A stretch of 43,041 bases of DNA from a virus. The notes below the pieces were generated by a model. The model saw nothing but the letters and a program-made list of their open reading frames with translations. It had not been told where the DNA came from and did no database searches. Each line of letters starts with the position of its first letter. Positions within the stretch are counted from its first letter, which is position 1. The translations under genes were made by a program, and so were the position numbers. Shown here piece by piece: positions 27,885 to 35,222 of the stretch. The stretch is taken from positions 1-43,041 of the IMG/VR virus record IMGVR_UViG_3300024265_000106. One strand, 5' to 3'.

Positions 27885-28732
27885 CCAACGAACTTGAAGC
27901 CATCCGCAAAATAGACGAACTATACGACGACCTTGTAGCAAAAGGCGTTACTATTCCAGACGCATATAAGAGGCGGGACCCAATAGAACCAGGGAGAGAA
28001 CAAAAAGAACTGGCAGAGCTGAAGATCGAGAAGTTAGTCAAACGCCTATTTAAAAAGCAAGAAGCATTAATAAGAGCGTGGATGGATGTTCAATTCTTGG
28101 GGAGGAAACAGGTAATATCCGGTCCCGTAAACCCACCGGAAGACATCCTAGACGACCCTGAGTTCATAGCTATAATTATCGCATTGGTGGTTTTGCTGGC
28201 TAAACAAGGCATAGAAATAACGAATGTAGATGCGGGCGATATTATTGACACGATAGCCATTCAGGGAGTTATAATAGATTGGGCTACTACATTCACAACT
28301 GAGTGGATGAAAACCCTGAACAAAACCACGCTAGACGCACTCCAGAAAGCATTGGAGAAGTTCGCTACCACCCCGGGCATGACAATCCAAGATGTGATTG
28401 ATTTGTTGCCGTTTGACGAAACGAGGGCGCAAATGGTAGCGATCACAGAAGTAACTAATCTTTACGGGCAGGCTGCCCAGCTTGCCGGAGAACAACTCGC
28501 AAGAGATAATCCAGGTGTGCGAGTTATCAAAACATGGTGGACGAACAACGATGCGATAGTTAGGCGATGCCCTGTGTGTTGGCCTTTGCATGGTGTGTCA
28601 GTGAAGATAAAAAGCAAGTTCGTAGACGGAGAAGGAAACAAACAAATAGCCCCCGCAGCCCATCCGCGGGGAAGATGCTGGATTTCGGTTCGGACAGATA
28701 TAACTAAATCAGTGGAGTTGCAAAAGAAATGA
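27881..28732 (+). CDS. Phage head morphogenesis protein (Mu gpF-like minor capsid protein)
   Basis: This 283-residue protein has an N-terminal helical half and a C-terminal domain with the landmarks of Mu F/SPP1 gp7-like proteins: ITEVTNLYGQAAQLAGEQLA, KTWWTNNDAIVRRCPVCWPL, and AAHPRGRCWISV. The CPVC and C of GRCW, with the nearby His residues, probably bind zinc. Such proteins are injected with or bound to the portal and help head assembly. It is ATGA-coupled on both sides. Confidence 0.8.
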   Translation: MTNELEAIRKIDELYDDLVAKGVTIPDAYKRRDPIEPGREQKELAELKIEKLVKRLFKKQEALIRAWMDVQFLGRKQVISGPVNPPEDILDDPEFIAIIIALVVLLAKQGIEITNVDAGDIIDTIAIQGVIIDWATTFTTEWMKTLNKTTLDALQKALEKFATTPGMTIQDVIDLLPFDETRAQMVAITEVTNLYGQAAQLAGEQLARDNPGVRVIKTWWTNNDAIVRRCPVCWPLHGVSVKIKSKFVDGEGNKQIAPAAHPRGRCWISVRTDITKSVELQKK

Positions 28733-28968
28733 AGATACTTGGTTTTCCCGTTGTGGTTGATAACAATGACCCAGAGATAAAAAAAGGCAAACCGATTTTG
28801 TCCTTGTCTATATCAGCAAAAATAAACGTACCCAAAATTAAAATTCCTGTTAATTTATGCGCAATAGCCGAATACGCTAGATGTGACTATCAAGCATCAG
28901 AGGAAAGAACGGAATATTATCTAGAGTCTTTTTCATACCCCAAAATCACCCGCCCCAGGAAGAAATAA
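28729..28968 (+). CDS. Small beta-rich head-region protein
   Basis: A 79-residue, basic, beta-rich protein (KPILSLSISAKINVPKIKIP) is coupled by ATGA to the Mu-F-like gene and by TAATG to the gp10-like gene. Unknown function; a structural role is inferred from position. Confidence 0.5.
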   Translation: MKILGFPVVVDNNDPEIKKGKPILSLSISAKINVPKIKIPVNLCAIAEYARCDYQASEERTEYYLESFSYPKITRPRKK

Positions 28969-29426
28969 TGCCTATCATTGAAATCAAAGTTGAAGGAATA
29001 AAACAGCTGGCCGCCGCATTCAAGAAATTCCCTGTGGTTATCCCCAAGAACATGGCCGCGGCGGGCCTTGAGGTTGCAAACATGATCCTGGATACAACGG
29101 GACTTAGAAGCTACCCACCCGAGACAGCGGCCAACCGCCCACCTACTCCGTATTATCAAAGGGGACTTGGAACAGTACATAAATTTGGCGTGGACGCCAC
29201 ATCCGAGAACTACGGAAAGAAATGGACAATCGAAGCCGAATCGTTTGTAACAAAGATGAAAAACACAGCCAGCTATGCTCCAGACCTGGGCGGAGAGAAT
29301 CAAATCTGGTGGGCTTCCGCGTACGGATGGAAGAAACTATTTAGTACAGCGAAAGCGATGATAGGTGAGGCAGTGAAGATATACGAGGCGTGGGTTGTAA
29401 AGACGATAGAGGAAGTGGGGTTGTGA
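28968..29426 (+). CDS. HK97 gp10-like protein (tail completion / head-tail joining)
   Basis: The protein has 152 residues. The opening IEIKVEGIKQLAAAFKKFP followed by a helix with NMAAAGLEVANMIL resembles HK97 gp10-like proteins, which open with a strand, a helix and a paired AxxxA helix. The rest is beta with a C-terminal helix (EAVKIYEAWVVKTIEEVG). The place is unusual: gp10 genes normally follow the major capsid gene, and a separate tail terminator candidate is encoded at 38.7 kb. Another minor head protein is possible. Confidence 0.5.
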   Translation: MPIIEIKVEGIKQLAAAFKKFPVVIPKNMAAAGLEVANMILDTTGLRSYPPETAANRPPTPYYQRGLGTVHKFGVDATSENYGKKWTIEAESFVTKMKNTASYAPDLGGENQIWWASAYGWKKLFSTAKAMIGEAVKIYEAWVVKTIEEVGL

Positions 29427-29638
29427 AAGTGTCTGAGGAAATTATGATAGAACTTGAAAATGCAGGAAGATTAAGATTGGCGTTGGCATTCTGTGCTTTA
29501 GGTAATGACCCAACAGAACCCAAAGAAACCCCGATGGTATCTTGTAAAGATTGCTTACCTGAAATGAACTGTGAACAACGTTTCGCAGAGGACTTTCCGG
29601 ACGAACCATTAGATATTACAGAAGAACAACCCAAGTGA
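29423..29638 (+). CDS. Small Cys-containing head-region protein
   Basis: A 71-residue frame begins at GTG overlapping the previous stop (GTGA); ATG 21 bases later, after GAGGAA, is an alternative. Helical N-terminal half (IELENAGRLRLALAFCAL) then CKDCLPEMNCEQRF, a three-cysteine cluster. It ends in an acidic tail. Unknown function. Confidence 0.5.
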   Translation: MKVSEEIMIELENAGRLRLALAFCALGNDPTEPKETPMVSCKDCLPEMNCEQRFAEDFPDEPLDITEEQPK

Positions 29639-29648
29639 AAGGATAGAC

Positions 29649-30002
29649 ATGAACAACATTCAAATACCAGGAAACAAAGGCAAGCTAATCAACCCGTATC
29701 CCAAAGAGGAGTACGAACAGCAATTCGGATGCGCTACACTCAACTGCGATTTCGTGTTGACGTTTCAAATCCCACTGATTGTACCGCCCAATACACTTAT
29801 CTTATTTGACAAATCAGATTGGATATGGCGTTGCCCTAAATGCGGGGTATTACAAACAACAGAGCAGGACTTACCGCGGTCTACGCCTCTTGGGAGAATG
29901 GAACTAAAGAAGCAAGGCGGAGAGAACGGGAGCATCGCAAAAAAGAGGAAACGAAAGCCGAAGAAGAAAGAAAGTGACGATGAACAAAATCCTGTGTCCT
30001 GA
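29649..30002 (+). CDS. Zinc-ribbon protein with basic tail
   Basis: This 117-residue protein has FGCATLNCDFV and WRCPKCGVLQ, a split zinc ribbon, with a beta segment between (LTFQIPLIVPPNTLI). The C-terminus is rich in Lys/Arg (AKKRKRKPKKKE). AAGTGAAAGGATAG precedes the start. This is one of three consecutive zinc-binding genes here. It could bind nucleic acid or portal components. Confidence 0.55.
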   Translation: MNNIQIPGNKGKLINPYPKEEYEQQFGCATLNCDFVLTFQIPLIVPPNTLILFDKSDWIWRCPKCGVLQTTEQDLPRSTPLGRMELKKQGGENGSIAKKRKRKPKKKESDDEQNPVS

Positions 30003-30195
30003 TTCAACTTGTGGGGAGCAACAGTTCCCAGAAGTATACGAATGGGTTGATGGAACCCACACAAAAACTTGTCCTTACTGTCTAGGTGAGTTTTCTTACA
30101 AGATCATTGACGGAAAAGCATACCCGTGGGAACCGCCGCAGAATGTAAGGCAAGAGTATAAAGGGACAGGGACGGCGGGAGGTAAGGAAAAGTGA
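29980..30195 (+). CDS. Zinc-ribbon protein
   Basis: This 71-residue protein is read from the ATG in-frame after a GTG; the overlap with the preceding gene is 23 bases. CPDSTCGEQQF and TCPYCLGEF form a zinc ribbon of the C-x4-C...C-x2-C type. The rest is short and polar. The stop overlaps the next start as GTGA. Confidence 0.55.
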   Translation: MNKILCPDSTCGEQQFPEVYEWVDGTHTKTCPYCLGEFSYKIIDGKAYPWEPPQNVRQEYKGTGTAGGKEK

Positions 30196-30362
30196 CCTTC
30201 CCAAGTAACACCAACCTAACCCAAGAACAACGGAAGTATTTTATGTCTCTACGCCAGACGCTCATAATGCAACTGGGCGCTGTGGAGGAGTTGTTAGGAT
30301 TGGAGAGGAGTATTGTGCCTAAACACAAAAAGGAAGATAAACTAGCGGAAGGAACGAAATGA
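30192..30362 (+). CDS. Small helical protein with GTG start
   Basis: A 56-residue frame starts at GTG after GGAGGTAAGG, overlaps the previous stop (GTGA) and ends by ATGA overlap with the HEXXH gene. A helix with LRQTLIMQLGAVEELLGLER covers the middle; the tail is basic. Unknown function. Confidence 0.5.
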   Translation: MTFPSNTNLTQEQRKYFMSLRQTLIMQLGAVEELLGLERSIVPKHKKEDKLAEGTK

Positions 30363-30691
30363 AGCCAGAAAAAGTAAATATTTGTGGAATTGAATACAAA
30401 ATAGAGTACTGTGAAAATGCAGCAGATGTTGATACGCTCAAAAGGCGTACGCTGTGGGGACAGATGGATCACTGGAGAAGCGTGATGACCGTTTACGATA
30501 ACGGGCAATCTGACGGGGAGGTTTTTTCTACAATAATCCATGAGGTTTTGCATGGCATTGAAGAAGCCGTAAACCTAACGTGCTTCAAGGACGATAAAGG
30601 AAAGGAATTAAAAGAATTAGACACTCTTGCAACAGCATTGGCGGATGTGTTAGTCAGAAACGGTTGGTTAAATATGGAAGGAAAAAGATGA
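30359..30691 (+). CDS. Putative metallopeptidase (HEVLH) in the head gene cluster
   Basis: This 110-residue protein has a zincin motif HEVLH at residues 61-65 within STIIHEVLHGIEEA, preceded by a beta region with INICGIEYKI-like strands. Such short HEXXH proteins are widespread in phages and related to the SprT/ImmA-like zincin group. The third ligand may be one of the glutamates in GKELKELDT. It is ATGA-coupled on both sides. Function unknown: head maturation or attack on a host protein are both possible. Confidence 0.6.
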   Translation: MKPEKVNICGIEYKIEYCENAADVDTLKRRTLWGQMDHWRSVMTVYDNGQSDGEVFSTIIHEVLHGIEEAVNLTCFKDDKGKELKELDTLATALADVLVRNGWLNMEGKR

Positions 30692-30912
30692 TAACCGAAA
30701 AAGCAAGTAAACTAAAAGCTGAATACACAAACCTACAAAGGCTGGGTTTGGCTGACAAAGACCTAGTAGAAGAGTCTAACGAGATTTGGGTAGAGCTATT
30801 CAAGAATTGCAATCCGACCATAAATGAATTCAACGAGATAGCCGCCGACATATTGGTTACTACTGACGTATTTTATTATCTAATGAAGGCGGTCGGCCTG
30901 TGGGCTGAGTGA
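30688..30912 (+). CDS. Small helical protein
   Basis: A 74-residue helical protein (KASKLKAEYTNLQRLGLADK, FNEIAADILVTTDVFYYL) is coupled by ATGA to the HEXXH gene. The frame extends 24 bases further upstream but the coupled ATG is preferred. No family recognised. Confidence 0.5.
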   Translation: MITEKASKLKAEYTNLQRLGLADKDLVEESNEIWVELFKNCNPTINEFNEIAADILVTTDVFYYLMKAVGLWAE

Positions 30913-30923
30913 AAGGAAAAAAA

Positions 30924-31208
30924 ATGCCTGAAATTAATAAATGGGGAACGGATTTAAAATTAGGGAAGGCAGAATGTTGGGAGTGCGGATTAGAGTATGG
31001 AATTGAGGGTTGGGTAGAGTGTGTGTTGCCAGACGACGTATGGGAAATAATAAGCCCTAGTTACGAGAAGGGATGCGGCCTTTTGTGTATCGGTTGTATT
31101 GTCGCAAGACTAGAGGATGCGGGGCTAAAGAATACCCCTGTGAAAATATATAATCAATGGATAGATGTCCAAGAAACAAGCACTAAATTTGCACAACCAA
31201 CAAAATAG
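30924..31208 (+). CDS. Zinc-binding protein upstream of the capsid gene
   Basis: This 94-residue protein is read from the ATG with GTGAAAGGA upstream. The two halves of a zinc site are ECWECGLEYG and LLCIGCIVARL, separated by an acidic stretch (WVECVLPDDVWEI). It ends just before the promoter of the capsid fusion gene. Function unknown. Confidence 0.55.
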   Translation: MPEINKWGTDLKLGKAECWECGLEYGIEGWVECVLPDDVWEIISPSYEKGCGLLCIGCIVARLEDAGLKNTPVKIYNQWIDVQETSTKFAQPTK

Positions 31209-31210
31209 TG

Positions 31211-31216
31211 TATAAT
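31211..31216 (+). promoter_or_regulatory. Late promoter -10 element upstream of the capsid fusion gene
   Basis: TATAAT within AAAATAGTGTATAATG, near-identical to the -10 context before the terminase genes. The best -35 (TTTGCA at 17 bp) is weak. Transcripts would begin near 31223. Confidence 0.5.
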
Positions 31217-31222
31217 GAAAAC

Positions 31223-31310
31223 ATAACCAAATAAAAGCCACCGAGTAATCAGCGGCGCATTTTGCCAGATAGTGTAAGACCGTCCGGCGCAAATGCGTCG
31301 CTTTTTGTTT
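31223..31310 (+). ncRNA. Structured leader / attenuator of the capsid fusion gene
   Basis: GCGGCGCATTT (31252-31262) pairs with AAATGCGTCGC (31291-31301), 11 bp with one G-U, enclosing 28 nt and followed by TTTTTGTTT. The 3' half can instead form a tighter hairpin, CGGCGC-AAAT-GCGTCG (31285-31300). Both end at the same T-run, so termination about 10 bases before the capsid start is expected unless it is prevented. It could be a short RNA, a regulated leader or simply the upstream operon's terminator. Confidence 0.6.
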
Positions 31311-31318
31311 AAGGAATT

Positions 31319-33484
31319 ATGAACTCAGTAAAGATGATCCAAATTAAAGCATTGGGGGATTGGGAGATCGAGGTGTTGGGTGTTCCGTTTGGTGGCCCCG
31401 ATAACCGAGACGCCCATGGTGAGTTCTTTGATGCAACCACAGAATTACATTTAGATAAATTCTCCGCCCCGCCCGTAGTTTATTATCATGGCTTTGATGG
31501 GAATAGTCGGGGCGTTTCTGAAATGAAATCGCCCGAATACATCGGAAAAACCATAGGCGTAGAGAAACGACTTGACGGTATATGGTACAGAGTTATTTTA
31601 GACAAAGCGTCGGCGTTTGCCCGCAAGGTATGGGAAGCGGCAAAGCAAGGGGTTGCATTTGCATCAAGCGGGACAATTCCCCATTTGTCAAGGAGAGGCG
31701 AAAACGGACACATTGCGGAATGGGTTGTCGCTGAACTATCACTGGTTGACGGAAACAAAAACGAAAACAGAGAAATGGCAAGCAGGGACGCAGTGGCGCT
31801 CCCTGTGCTTAGATCAATTTATAAACAGGCCGGCATTGGTTGGCCTGACGGATTAGAGGACTTGAGTCAAGAGACTGGCGCACGAGGCGCGGTAGACGAA
31901 AGCGAAAATCCTAAAACCACACAACTACAAAGAACAAAAGGTATGAAAATGAGTAAACAAGAATATTCCGAAGCCGAAATCAAGGCCATGAAAAATGAGG
32001 CCAAGGTTGAGGGTATAGCGGAAAAAGAGGCTGAGATCAAGGAAGCCGAGGAACGCCAGGCAGAACTTGATGCAGCCAAAGCCGAAGGTAAAGCCGAAGC
32101 CGAGAAAGAGGCCGAGGAAGAACTGGAAGCTGAAAAGAAAGCCGCTGAGGAGGCGGAAGAGGCGGAAGGGGAAGAGGAGGACGAGGTTATCAAGAAACGC
32201 AGGCTGCAAGACGTGACTGGCAAAAATGTCAATCATGCGAAGTTTGCCTATACTTGGAAATATGACAACCTTGAACCCGGCGACCACGCCCTTATGAACG
32301 ATATCATAGTGGCTGGCGGAAAACGCCCAACAGAAAACTCAGTTAAGGCATTGGCAATCAAGGTTGTTGAGGACAAAGACCCGGACAGAATGTTTTCAAG
32401 CACAAAGATGGCAATGATGCAAGCCAAGATGCCCATGAAAGCCAATGAACTGAATCAGTCAACCTTGGCTGGATTTGGTGATGAGTGGGTTGGAATATTG
32501 CAAAGCTCAGATCTTTGGCGAAGAATTGTACTTGAGGCCGCGTTGGTTTCACAACTGCCGACAATTGAAGTCCCGCAAGGGTCTGAGTCGGTTAACATCC
32601 CATTGCAAAGCACACCGCCAACATTCTTCAAGGTAGCACAGGCAAGCGCGCAGGATTCCAATCCTGGTCCAATTACCCGGACTGTGACGACCTCCAGAAT
32701 GGCGACCGCTGAAACGACACTACCCGTGACTAAGGTTGGGGCGGCAACCTACTTCACTGGTGAGTTAGTGGAAGATTCTCTAATCCCCTGGGTTGCAGAA
32801 CTCCGCAGCGCAATCGTTACCGAAGGCCAAGAGGTCTTGGAAAGCATGGTAATTGATGGTGACACTGACGAGACAGCATCCACGAACATTAATGACATCG
32901 CCGGAACCCCTGATGGAAATGAGGCTTTCTTGTCGTTCAATGGTTTCCGCAAGTTGGCGTTAGTAACCAATACCGCTAACTCTCGGGACGGTGGAGCAAT
33001 AACAGACACCGACTTCCTTGAGACCGTCAAACTTATGGGTATCGCCGGAAAGAACGCAAAGCAAAAAGATAAAGTTGCTTTCATCCTTGACTTATGGACT
33101 GAGTGGAAAGTTCTTGAGTTAGTGCAAGTAAAGACGAAAGATGTTTTCTCCGCTCCGACCATCGAGAACGGCAGCCTTACAGGAATTTGGGGATACAAAG
33201 TTTTTGGTTCTGCAAATATGCACAGGGCAAACCAGAACGCAACCTTTGGCTTGAAAGCCAACACAGCCGGAAAGACCGACTTGGATACCGCTGGCAACAA
33301 CATCAAGGGTGCTATGCTCGCAGTCCGCTGGGATCAATGGCGGCTTGGTTGGAAGCGCCGGATGACCATCGAAACCGTGCGAGTTCCTTCCGCTGATTCA
33401 ACTGAAATCACTGCATTGATGCGAGTTGGTTTAATCAACCGCGACACCGACGCTTCCGCGATTTCTTACAACCTTTCGGTATAA
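31319..33484 (+). CDS. Prohead protease - scaffold - major capsid protein fusion
   Basis: One 721-residue chain carries three head functions. Residues 1-150 resemble HK97 prohead protease (S78): PPVVYYHGFDG with H57, RVILDKASAFARKVWEAAKQ, and AFASSGTIPH with S116/S117. Residues 213-290 are a Glu/Lys/Ala coiled coil of scaffold type. The remainder (about 370-721) is an HK97-fold capsid protein: WRRIVLEAALVSQLPTIEVP, VTKVGAATYFTGELVEDSL, and RWDQWRLGWKRRMTIETVRV. An internal ATG (residue 211) has AAAAGG seven bases upstream, so scaffold-capsid may also be made separately. The protease would cut itself and the scaffold away during maturation. Confidence 0.85.
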   Translation: MNSVKMIQIKALGDWEIEVLGVPFGGPDNRDAHGEFFDATTELHLDKFSAPPVVYYHGFDGNSRGVSEMKSPEYIGKTIGVEKRLDGIWYRVILDKASAFARKVWEAAKQGVAFASSGTIPHLSRRGENGHIAEWVVAELSLVDGNKNENREMASRDAVALPVLRSIYKQAGIGWPDGLEDLSQETGARGAVDESENPKTTQLQRTKGMKMSKQEYSEAEIKAMKNEAKVEGIAEKEAEIKEAEERQAELDAAKAEGKAEAEKEAEEELEAEKKAAEEAEEAEGEEEDEVIKKRRLQDVTGKNVNHAKFAYTWKYDNLEPGDHALMNDIIVAGGKRPTENSVKALAIKVVEDKDPDRMFSSTKMAMMQAKMPMKANELNQSTLAGFGDEWVGILQSSDLWRRIVLEAALVSQLPTIEVPQGSESVNIPLQSTPPTFFKVAQASAQDSNPGPITRTVTTSRMATAETTLPVTKVGAATYFTGELVEDSLIPWVAELRSAIVTEGQEVLESMVIDGDTDETASTNINDIAGTPDGNEAFLSFNGFRKLALVTNTANSRDGGAITDTDFLETVKLMGIAGKNAKQKDKVAFILDLWTEWKVLELVQVKTKDVFSAPTIENGSLTGIWGYKVFGSANMHRANQNATFGLKANTAGKTDLDTAGNNIKGAMLAVRWDQWRLGWKRRMTIETVRVPSADSTEITALMRVGLINRDTDASAISYNLSV

Positions 33485-33494
33485 GAGGTGCAAC

Positions 33495-34403
33495 ATGACT
33501 TATAACTTAAAAAGTGGTGTAGCAACTCTGTCCGATCTAGCAGATGGCCTTGTGGGAACATTTGGAATCGGCGACGGTAAAGTTTTCTATGTAGACCCTT
33601 CAAACGGGTCGGTGTCCGCTGGCGGAGAAGCCCCGGACGATGCTTTTTCTACAAAACAGGCTGGAATTGACGCCTGTGTTGATGGGCGTGGCGATGTAAT
33701 CATGATCCTGCCTGGGGGCGAGCAAGTAACCGAAACGGTAAACTTCAATAAAACCGGAATCTATGTCAAGGCAGTAACCTACGGCGTCAATCGGTTTGCG
33801 AGCGGCGAGTTGTTCTCAACCTATGCAGCCACATCCTTCACAGATGGGCCGGTCGCAACGGTAACCAAACGTTGCACAATTGAGGGGCTAGGATTTGTCA
33901 GCCGCGATACCGGATCGACATTCTTTAGTGGGGCTGCCATGCTAATTGGTGGGCAAGCAGACGCGACGCCTTTCGGAACCCATATCTTGAATTGTCGTTT
34001 CCCGAAATGGAATCTTTCAAATCGGATTGGGCTTGCAGTAGAGGGATCAAGCGATATCATCATCGAGGATTGCGATTTCGAGGGCGTTGGCACTAACTTT
34101 GCCTCTGGTATTTATGTCCAGGGCGCAACTGCCAACATTACCATTAGAGGGAATGTTTTCCGTGATTGTACACAAGGTATCCAGTTCGGCGCTTTTGCTG
34201 GTGGCGGACCCGATTGTGTAATCGAGAGAAATATTGCTGTTCATGGTTCCCTTTTGTCTGCTCCAAGTGCTGCGGTGGGTGTCATAATTGACAACTACAT
34301 CCCGACTCTGGATGTCGCCAGCGCTTACGGGGGAACTTCTCTAGGTGATCTGGAGACGTTAGGCCTGTGGACTTCCAATAACCACTACTCCGAGACACCA
34401 TAA
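33495..34403 (+). CDS. Right-handed beta-helix protein next to the capsid gene
   Basis: The 302 residues hold repeating turns typical of pectate-lyase-like beta-helices: CTIEGLGFVSR, THILNCRFPKW, SDIIIEDCDFEGVG, ANITIRGNVFRDC, CVIERNIAVHG. Each has the short strand-Asn/Asp-strand rhythm of one coil. No catalytic residues were identified. Following the capsid gene, it may be a head decoration or head-fibre protein rather than a tail spike. GAGGTGC precedes the start. Confidence 0.7.
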   Translation: MTYNLKSGVATLSDLADGLVGTFGIGDGKVFYVDPSNGSVSAGGEAPDDAFSTKQAGIDACVDGRGDVIMILPGGEQVTETVNFNKTGIYVKAVTYGVNRFASGELFSTYAATSFTDGPVATVTKRCTIEGLGFVSRDTGSTFFSGAAMLIGGQADATPFGTHILNCRFPKWNLSNRIGLAVEGSSDIIIEDCDFEGVGTNFASGIYVQGATANITIRGNVFRDCTQGIQFGAFAGGGPDCVIERNIAVHGSLLSAPSAAVGVIIDNYIPTLDVASAYGGTSLGDLETLGLWTSNNHYSETP

Positions 34404-34413
34404 GAGGTGAAAT

Positions 34414-34557
34414 ATGAAATACAAAGTAAACGAAACTGTAAGCGCATTTGGGAAGGTATTTGAAGAGGGGAAAGAATACGACAGCGAAGAACTTCCTGAA
34501 CAGTTTGTTGATGCTTGGCTTGAGACTGACGCCGTAGAAAAGGCCAAGAAAGAATAA
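34414..34557 (+). CDS. Small acidic head-region protein, 47 residues
   Basis: The frame follows AAGAGGTGAAAT. The protein MKYKVNETVSAFGKVFEEG and on is acidic with a Lys tail (VEKAKKE). The pattern of a short strand pair, an acidic middle and a Lys-rich end is similar to the 62-residue gene that follows and the 63-residue gene at 39.1 kb, suggesting related small head-tail proteins. Confidence 0.6.
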   Translation: MKYKVNETVSAFGKVFEEGKEYDSEELPEQFVDAWLETDAVEKAKKE

Positions 34558-34561
34558 TCTA

Positions 34562-34581
34562 AGGGAGGGGAAACCCTCCCT
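34562..34581 (+). terminator. Stable hairpin without T-run
   Basis: AGGGAGGG-GAAA-CCCTCCCT makes an eight-base-pair stem with a GAAA tetraloop. No T-run follows, so it may protect the RNA 3' end or be a processing site rather than a true terminator. Confidence 0.5.
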
Positions 34582-34607
34582 AAACTATAAAGATAGAAAG
34601 GTACAAA

Positions 34608-34796
34608 ATGAAGATCAAGTTTTTACAGGATTACAGGGGAATACTGACTGCTGAAAAGTTTTTTGAGGCCGGTACGGTTCTAAATCTTGATGACGAAGAG
34701 AATCAGGGGATCGATGGCAAAAAGCTGGTTGAAGACGGTAGGGCTCAAAAAGTCGGAGCTGGCAGTAAGTCCAAGAAAGAAGAAGTAAAAGAATAA
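34608..34796 (+). CDS. Small head-tail linker-type protein, 62 residues
   Basis: The protein has an N-terminal KIKFLQDYRGILTAEKFFEAG segment, then LVEDGRAQKVG and a basic tail (SKSKKEE). This KxLxDYRG...F-x-AG...LV-x-DG-x-A layout is common in short phage proteins encoded next to capsid genes. AAAGGTAC lies upstream. It is bounded on both sides by GC hairpins. Confidence 0.65.
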   Translation: MKIKFLQDYRGILTAEKFFEAGTVLNLDDEENQGIDGKKLVEDGRAQKVGAGSKSKKEEVKE

Positions 34797-34803
34797 CTAT
34801 CTA

Positions 34804-34825
34804 GGGGGGAGTAATCCCCCCTTTT
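34804..34825 (+). terminator. Terminator within the head gene cluster
   Basis: GGGGGG-AGTAAT-CCCCCC followed by TTTT. It would lower transcription of the genes beyond, giving more capsid than tail message. Confidence 0.7.
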
Positions 34826-34834
34826 GGAGCAATT

Positions 34835-35218
34835 ATGACGATTAGAGACATTAGATTGATAGGTGAAACAAGCTCGGGTGGTGTCACTATAACATCAACA
34901 GAAGTTGTAAATGGTTTTTTGTATAAGGTGAAGTGGGTCGATGGCGATTTGGTGGATGCTGTAACGGGGGCTTTGTCTGTGGTAGAAACCCCAGAAGGTG
35001 TTGATGAACCATTGCTTACATTATCTAACCCAAACGCTAACGCGGACAAGAACTATTACCCCCGCGATGTAGTGCATTCTGCTACAGGATCGGCTTTAAC
35101 CGGAACCGCAGGTGGGGACAGAATCGAACCCCTTGTGGTTGGTAAATTAGAGCTGGTTATCGCTTCAGGCGGAAACGGAAAAATAGGCGGGTGCGTAGTT
35201 TATATAAGGGAGGGGTGA
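34835..35218 (+). CDS. Head-region protein of unknown function
   Basis: This 127-residue protein is beta-rich at the start (IRLIGETSSGGVTITSTEVV, FLYKVKWVDGDL) and Asp/Gly-rich later, without cysteine pairs or membrane spans. TTTTGGAGC precedes the start. Probably a structural component by position; family not recognised. Confidence 0.5.
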   Translation: MTIRDIRLIGETSSGGVTITSTEVVNGFLYKVKWVDGDLVDAVTGALSVVETPEGVDEPLLTLSNPNANADKNYYPRDVVHSATGSALTGTAGGDRIEPLVVGKLELVIASGGNGKIGGCVVYIREG

Positions 35219-35222
35219 TCAA

